Source of the DNA: Engraulis encrasicolus
Taxonomy: Eukaryota; Chordata; Actinopteri; Clupeiformes; Engraulidae
Direction: 5' to 3'
DNA length: 64,000 bases
NCBI RefSeq assembly: GCF_034702125.1
Contig: NC_085872.1
Coordinates: 30,340,134 to 30,404,133, forward strand
The notes under the pieces were generated by a model. That model was not told where the DNA came from. It saw only the letters and a program-made list of their open reading frames with translations, and did not search any database. How positions within the stretch are numbered: the stretch's first letter is position 1; each line of letters starts with the position of its first letter. Below are positions 59,235 to 64,000 of this stretch, one piece after another. The translations under genes were made by a program, and so were the position numbers.

Positions 59235-61437
59235 GCCATTTTGCGTTTAGTGTCTATAGCTAGAATTCAGATGAAAAGAGGCATGGATTTACCATGGATT
59301 AGTCTTAGTCTTAATTAACACATGTGCTGTAAGAAGGCACTTCAATCACATCACACACATGTATGCATGAGGTGCCTATAAATTGTACTAATTAAGACCT
59401 CCCACAAAAAAAGCCCAGAAAGATACAGAGCACCAGAAGGACTGCCACACCTGATGGATGTCACACTGCCAGGGGTGTTGTTTAGGGGGGTAAAGTGTCA
59501 CCGAGTCACCAGGGCCTCATGTATATAGGGGGCCCACACACAGTCCAAGTTATTAAGATATGGCTTGGGGGGTCCATTGGAGCTGATTGTACTGTACATA
59601 GGGCCCAAAATTGGCTGCTACGGCCCTACGCACTGCAGACTGTGTTGGACTTTCTCATGTCAGGATGAGTTCCAGCTAAGCTGAATGTAGCATTCTCAGC
59701 ACTTTACAGTAAGCTTGTGTCAAGTGATGAGACTTACAAAACCGCGTGTCAAACTACAGGATTCATGACGCCCTTGAGACACAAAACATCTGGATATGCA
59801 CTTGGGTCATGTTGGTCTTGTGAAGAGACCAAGACAAGCTGTATTTTATCTGAAAGGAGAACAAAAGATATAAAGAAAAATGACTAGCAAGTGTTTATGT
59901 TAAGTCACAGTACATGTCTAACGCCACTGTACTGTCTGTAGTTCTATCCTTACCACCCCTGGGTTCTTTCTCAACTGATCACAACCCTTTGAAGATGCAT
60001 AAAAAATAGGTAGTGTGACCAAAAACTAATATGCGTAAATGTAGCCTTTAGGTTACAGGAGGTGTCCATACATCTGAGGAACTCACAGCACAGTATTTAT
60101 ATCATAAGTGACCTGATCGGACCGGATCGGATTCGTTTAATGCCTCTGTTGGGCTTGCGCATAGTCAAATGAAGTCTCTTTTGGTTGGCTGAGGTGAGAA
60201 TATACCACAATATCAAAGCTACATGCTTGGCAACAATATTTTTTCAGTTCAAAGGACATCAAAGTGGCGCTGGATAGGGACAAGATCAATAGCCTGTGGC
60301 TTACACTGTAACGTCATCTCATCTCACTGCCAAATGCATTATTTAACCGTGTTGACATGACTGACAATACGGGCAGTGTCAGAGAGAATTGTATGCTCTG
60401 TTGATGACGACAGGTGTGTCTCCTCAGCGCAAGGGAGCAACATAGTTTATGAACAATAATGAGACGGACACCAAGGGACTGTAAGCATAGCTGTAACAAA
60501 GAAAGTGGATGTAACCAAGAAGCGTCATTTTGTTTCCTTTCCGGTATCCACTTTATGTCGGGTGAACGCCCCTTTAGGAGACCTTCGGTTAGGAGACCTT
60601 CGGAGTCCTGAGGTTGAGAATCAATGAAGTCCCCTTAGCGCTGTAGATGGCAGTAGCGCACGTCTTGCGCAAACACCTCAAAAAGAGAAGAAGAAGTAGG
60701 GGACAACGCCCCCTTAGGAGACCCAACTTGAGCACACGCTTTTACATTGAGTGGGCGTGGTTTGCGATATCTTTGTTTGATTCAGTATTTTTGGCTGTAA
60801 TTTACTGAGCATATACCCTGAACTTCCTTTACAGTCAAATATCACAAGGCATTATGGGTAGAGTAGTCTACCCCTCTACATCTTGTTCTTTTAGCTAAGC
60901 CCCTAACCCATGACTATGCCTCTTGAACTCTTTTCATGACATATTAGGCTTTCTTCTTATTATTATTATCAAAACATGTTTCTCTTTTAAACCCTGTATT
61001 AAGCTGTAACATTCAGAATATGTTTCTCTCAACATGTAATCAATATCCTGTAAATGGAAATCATGAGTTGACAGTGCACGGGGTACAGCTCCTTCCACCA
61101 ATTCTATGTGGTATGGTTCTGTCAGCTTTCCTAACCCTTGGAACACTGCTGGGTAAAGTGCCTTGAGGTCAGTTTCTGACTGTCACTTAATTTACTCTTT
61201 GCACCAGCCCCATTCTTTGTATTGGCTGGCAGACCCAAAAGCAAAGTGAAAGTGCAAGCCCAAGCCCAACTGGGAAACTCCAACTCCCATTGTCGTTGTG
61301 ACACAGCACTCCACAGCACGCAAGTGTTCACTGCAGACTGCACACAATGAAATTGCAATTATGCCTCACCCGTGCAAGGGGGCAGGCAGCCCCCAGTGGT
61401 TCGCCAAGGGAGCAGTGTGGCGGGACGGTACCATGTT

Positions 61438-61572
61438 CCGGATTCCTCAGTCATGGAGGAGGATAGGGGTGAGCTGGTTAATTACTCCCCCCACGAACCT
61501 GGCGGGTCGGGAGTCGAACCAGCAACCTTTGGGCTACAAGTCTGACGCCTAACCGCTTACCCATGACTGCCC
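61438..61572 (-). mobile_element. tRNA-derived SINE (family 2), inverted copy
   Basis: The minus strand begins GGGCAGTCATGGGTAAGCGG and has B box GGTTCGACTCCCGACC and AGTAATTAACCAG. It is highly similar to 56835-56935; the two lie in opposite orientation on either side of the receptor exons. Confidence 0.7.
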
Positions 61573-61609
61573 ATGTGCACTGTGTCAGCCCCTCCACAAC
61601 ATACTCCCA

Positions 61610-62020
61610 TTGCTCTGTGGGTCAGCCTTTTGCACATGGTTTGCCCTGGAAGCAGACCACTAATCTTTTCATTAGCTTTTGCAGCTGACTGTCTCTCTCT
61701 GGACGGAACAGGCTTTCTGGTATGGAGGTCACATCTGCACCTGTGTCGATTTTGAAGTTGACTGCGTCTCCATTCAGAGTGACCTTCTCCATCCACGCTT
61801 TGGTGGTTGTTGTAGACACTTCCCCTAAGAACGCACAGTCTGAATTGCTGTCTGACAGTTCTTCTGTGACAGTGTGCACTGCTTGACCATTACGGCAGAT
61901 CACAGAAAAATATCCTTTCCTGTGGCACTTCCGACATTTCACATCTCTAGCTGGGCAATCCTTCTGTGCATGTTTTCGTCCCCCACAATCATTTGCATTC
62001 TTTTTCGTTGGGTGTATCAC
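61610..62020 (-). pseudogene. Gypsy-type retrotransposon gag-protease fragment
   Basis: Minus-strand translation shows two CCHC-like zinc knuckle regions, CGGRKHAQKDC and CRKCHRKGYFSVIC, followed about 55 residues later by the aspartic protease motif FKIDTGADVTSIP. This order is typical of the gag-pol junction in Ty3/Gypsy retrotransposons. The first knuckle has lost its leading cysteine pair spacing, and the frame ends soon after the protease start, next to the SINE. No LTRs or reverse transcriptase are attached. Confidence 0.75.
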
Positions 62021-62394
62021 ATTTAGAATTTACACCATAGGCCTACTGTATGCTCAAGGCAGATGGCTACTGTATCTGTCACAATGCATAGAAAGCGGTA
62101 GGTGAGCTAGAAGGTGGGGAAATATGGATGCCGTTAGTAAACCCTTCCATAGGTAGTACAACAGATAATGATGGAGTCAAAATGTTGTGGTGGATTGATG
62201 ATTGTGTAGGCTTCTGAACTGGTCTGAAGGTTAAAAAAGGCATTCAGGTCAGAAGGGTCATGCAGACAAGTTGTACACAGGGTGCAAACAATGTTGTCAC
62301 TGTACAGTACAGGTAAGTCAGGTCTGTGTTGAAGGCTGATGCCTAATCTGTAGATCTGTCAGTGATCCATTTTGTACTGAATGTTGCACTAATC

Positions 62395-62575
62395 CCTCTT
62401 TTCCACTGCCGGTTTTCTGGTAAGCCTACCACAGCTCCACACAGCGCGACTCGGCCGCCACTTTTTGCTTTTCGAATAGGCACAAAACTGCTCAATCGTA
62501 AAGCAAAAAAAGTGGCGGCTGAATCACGCTGTGTCGAGCTATAGGCCTACCAGAAAACCGGCAGTGGAAAAGAGG
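62395..62575. mobile_element. 181-bp foldback MITE
   Basis: The left end CCCTCTTTTCCACTGCCGGT and the right end (CCGGCAGTGGAAAAGAGG) are inverse over about 35 bp, and the interior is also partly palindromic (AAAGTGGCGGC / GCCGCCACTTT). Confidence 0.75.
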
Positions 62576-64000
62576 CAAAAGATAGCCCAAGGAAATACCA
62601 GGAAGTACCAGAATAATAGACAGGAAGGTATCGAATCGAATGCAGTAATCATCTGCTCAAGAGTTCTACTCTGAATTCAGTACAGCCTGCACAGTGCACA
62701 CTTAGTAGTACACTAACTTAGTAGTAAACTCCCTAATTCCTGATACAGTTACTTTATTTACCACGGCTGTGCTCCCTGAGTGGCTCAGGACATAAAAAAA
62801 GACTATGACCCAATTATAGCATGCTCCATTTTGTGTGATTCCAGGGTGCAGTAGCATCACCACACTGACTTGCACATGTGTGACATGGTAGACTTCTGGT
62901 GTGTGGCAGATGACATACAATAGACTGGAGAGAACAGCAAGGCTGCAGGGATTTAACGTGCTGCACATGTGGGTTGTATTATTGTATTGAAGGCCACAAC
63001 AAGCAAATACAGACAATTATAAAGAAAATGGTGTGCTGTTCATCTGAATATATAGGGTACATTTTTGTGGCAGATTTTTTCATTATTTGTGCTCGTATCA
63101 GAATCCTTTGACAGGGATTGCAAGAGTTGTATATCTTATCTTATCCAGTCTCTGCCTTTGAGTTGCCTCCTCACCATCTTTGTGGTAGTGTAGTTGCATT
63201 CCATATGACAATGGTCCAGAGTCACTAGTGCTGAGGCAGGGCTGAATAAAGAGGATCAGGCAGCGAATCTGGTGGATTTTGTAGACAGTCCTTTTACACC
63301 CTTAAGCCAACAGAGAAAAGGCACACGTACAGTCTGACAGAAATGGCATAACAACGTCATAACAGCATTTGAAGTAGAGCAGTCATCTCGTGGCACAAGG
63401 ATGAAGATGTTTCATATAGGCCTACCTCTGGCCTAATGAAATAGATCTTGTGGCCTAAACCGTTGAATAATCAACTGCCTCAATGCAGCGAGGACTAAAG
63501 AGTTGTGGAATGTAGTTATGCTCATTGTAGAGTCTGTATTGTGTTATATGGAGTACAATTAAAGGTCTTTACACTGTATACGTTCAACCAGCAATATAGT
63601 AGGTCTTCAGATGCCAAGGAGAAAGAATCTCTGTGAACCACTGTGAACTCAAACAACCCTCAGTAGTGGAAAATGCATTGTGTAGAGCCAGAGAGACTGG
63701 ATATGTGCCTTTTTTTAGTACATATTGTCACAGTTGTCATGCATATTTTCCTGTCATGATTAAATACACATTTAAATGGCATAAAGAAGCAGCATGTTCA
63801 ACCATTACTAGTTCATAAGCAGGGTCTGGCTTTTGTTCCCAACACTATTCATTAATCATCCCTTAATTAGCCATTTTCATGACTAAAATAAGCGCAGAGG
63901 ATAGAAATAAGTAACAATTCTTAAACTTGTATTAAATCAAGAAAGGTAGACTATCCACTCTCAGGACATAACTCACTGTCCTCAACCACATGCCATATTG

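Larger units (their letters stand above)
58925..64000 (+). other. intron 2 of the receptor gene or downstream sequence
   Basis: No sequence resembling TM4-7 was found in any frame. Contents recognised: (CTTT)n at 59144-59234, a possible hAT remnant near 59471-59628, SINE and Gypsy fragments at 61438-62020, and a foldback MITE at 62395-62575. The rest is unremarkable. Confidence 0.5.

Noticed and set aside
59471..59628. hAT MITE starting CAGGGGTGTTG
   Set aside because: No clear matching right end and only a doubtful duplication (CACACTGC / CGCACTGC).

Overview
The window is nuclear DNA of a ray-finned (teleost) fish. It has GT-AG introns, very long (CA)n and (GA)n microsatellites, tRNA-derived SINEs ending in teleost-type tails, Tc1-like elements with IR/DR ends, and many small hAT, piggyBac-like and foldback elements with readable target-site duplications. 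There are no prokaryotic features. The gene order, CABYR-like (+), OSBPL1A (-), histamine H3/H4-type receptor (+), matches my recollection of the human 18q11.2 neighbourhood (CABYR, OSBPL1A, IMPACT, HRH4), except that I see no IMPACT in the gap.

Layout. 1-3349 holds the last four coding exons of a proline/glutamate-rich protein on the + strand, which I call CABYR-like mainly from synteny and composition. It converges tail-to-tail with OSBPL1A. 5368-40342 (minus strand) is a complete OSBPL1A (ORP1L): I could place 27 coding exons whose lengths sum to 2952 nt (983 codons plus stop), all with GT-AG borders and compatible phases. It encodes ankyrin repeats, a PH domain, a coiled coil, an FFAT motif and a sterol-binding ORD ending in a recognisable C-terminus. 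Its introns carry nearly all the mobile elements of the left half: a Tc1-like element whose transposase frame is broken by one visible stop, a decayed second Tc1, nested hAT MITEs, a probable solo LTR and an inverted pair of ~360-bp repeats around the PH exons. 40343-58317 is a gene-poor intergenic stretch with a ~1.08-kb A-B-A'-B' palindromic element inside a LINE fragment, hAT MITEs, SINEs, a 135-bp tRNA-like tandem array and microsatellites. 58318-58924 holds the first two coding exons of an aminergic GPCR of the histamine H3/H4 type. Its third exon is not visible, and 58925-64000 is either intron or sequence past a truncated gene.

The genes form no shared pathway. OSBPL1A acts at late endosome/ER contacts, CABYR in sperm flagella and the receptor in histamine signalling; they are linked by conserved position. 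The most interesting material is structural: the nested palindrome, complementary (TG)n/(CA)n tracts placed so that pre-mRNA duplexes would bring splice sites together or loop out an exon, a splice acceptor lying inside a dispersed repeat, and inverted repeats bracketing the PH-domain exons.
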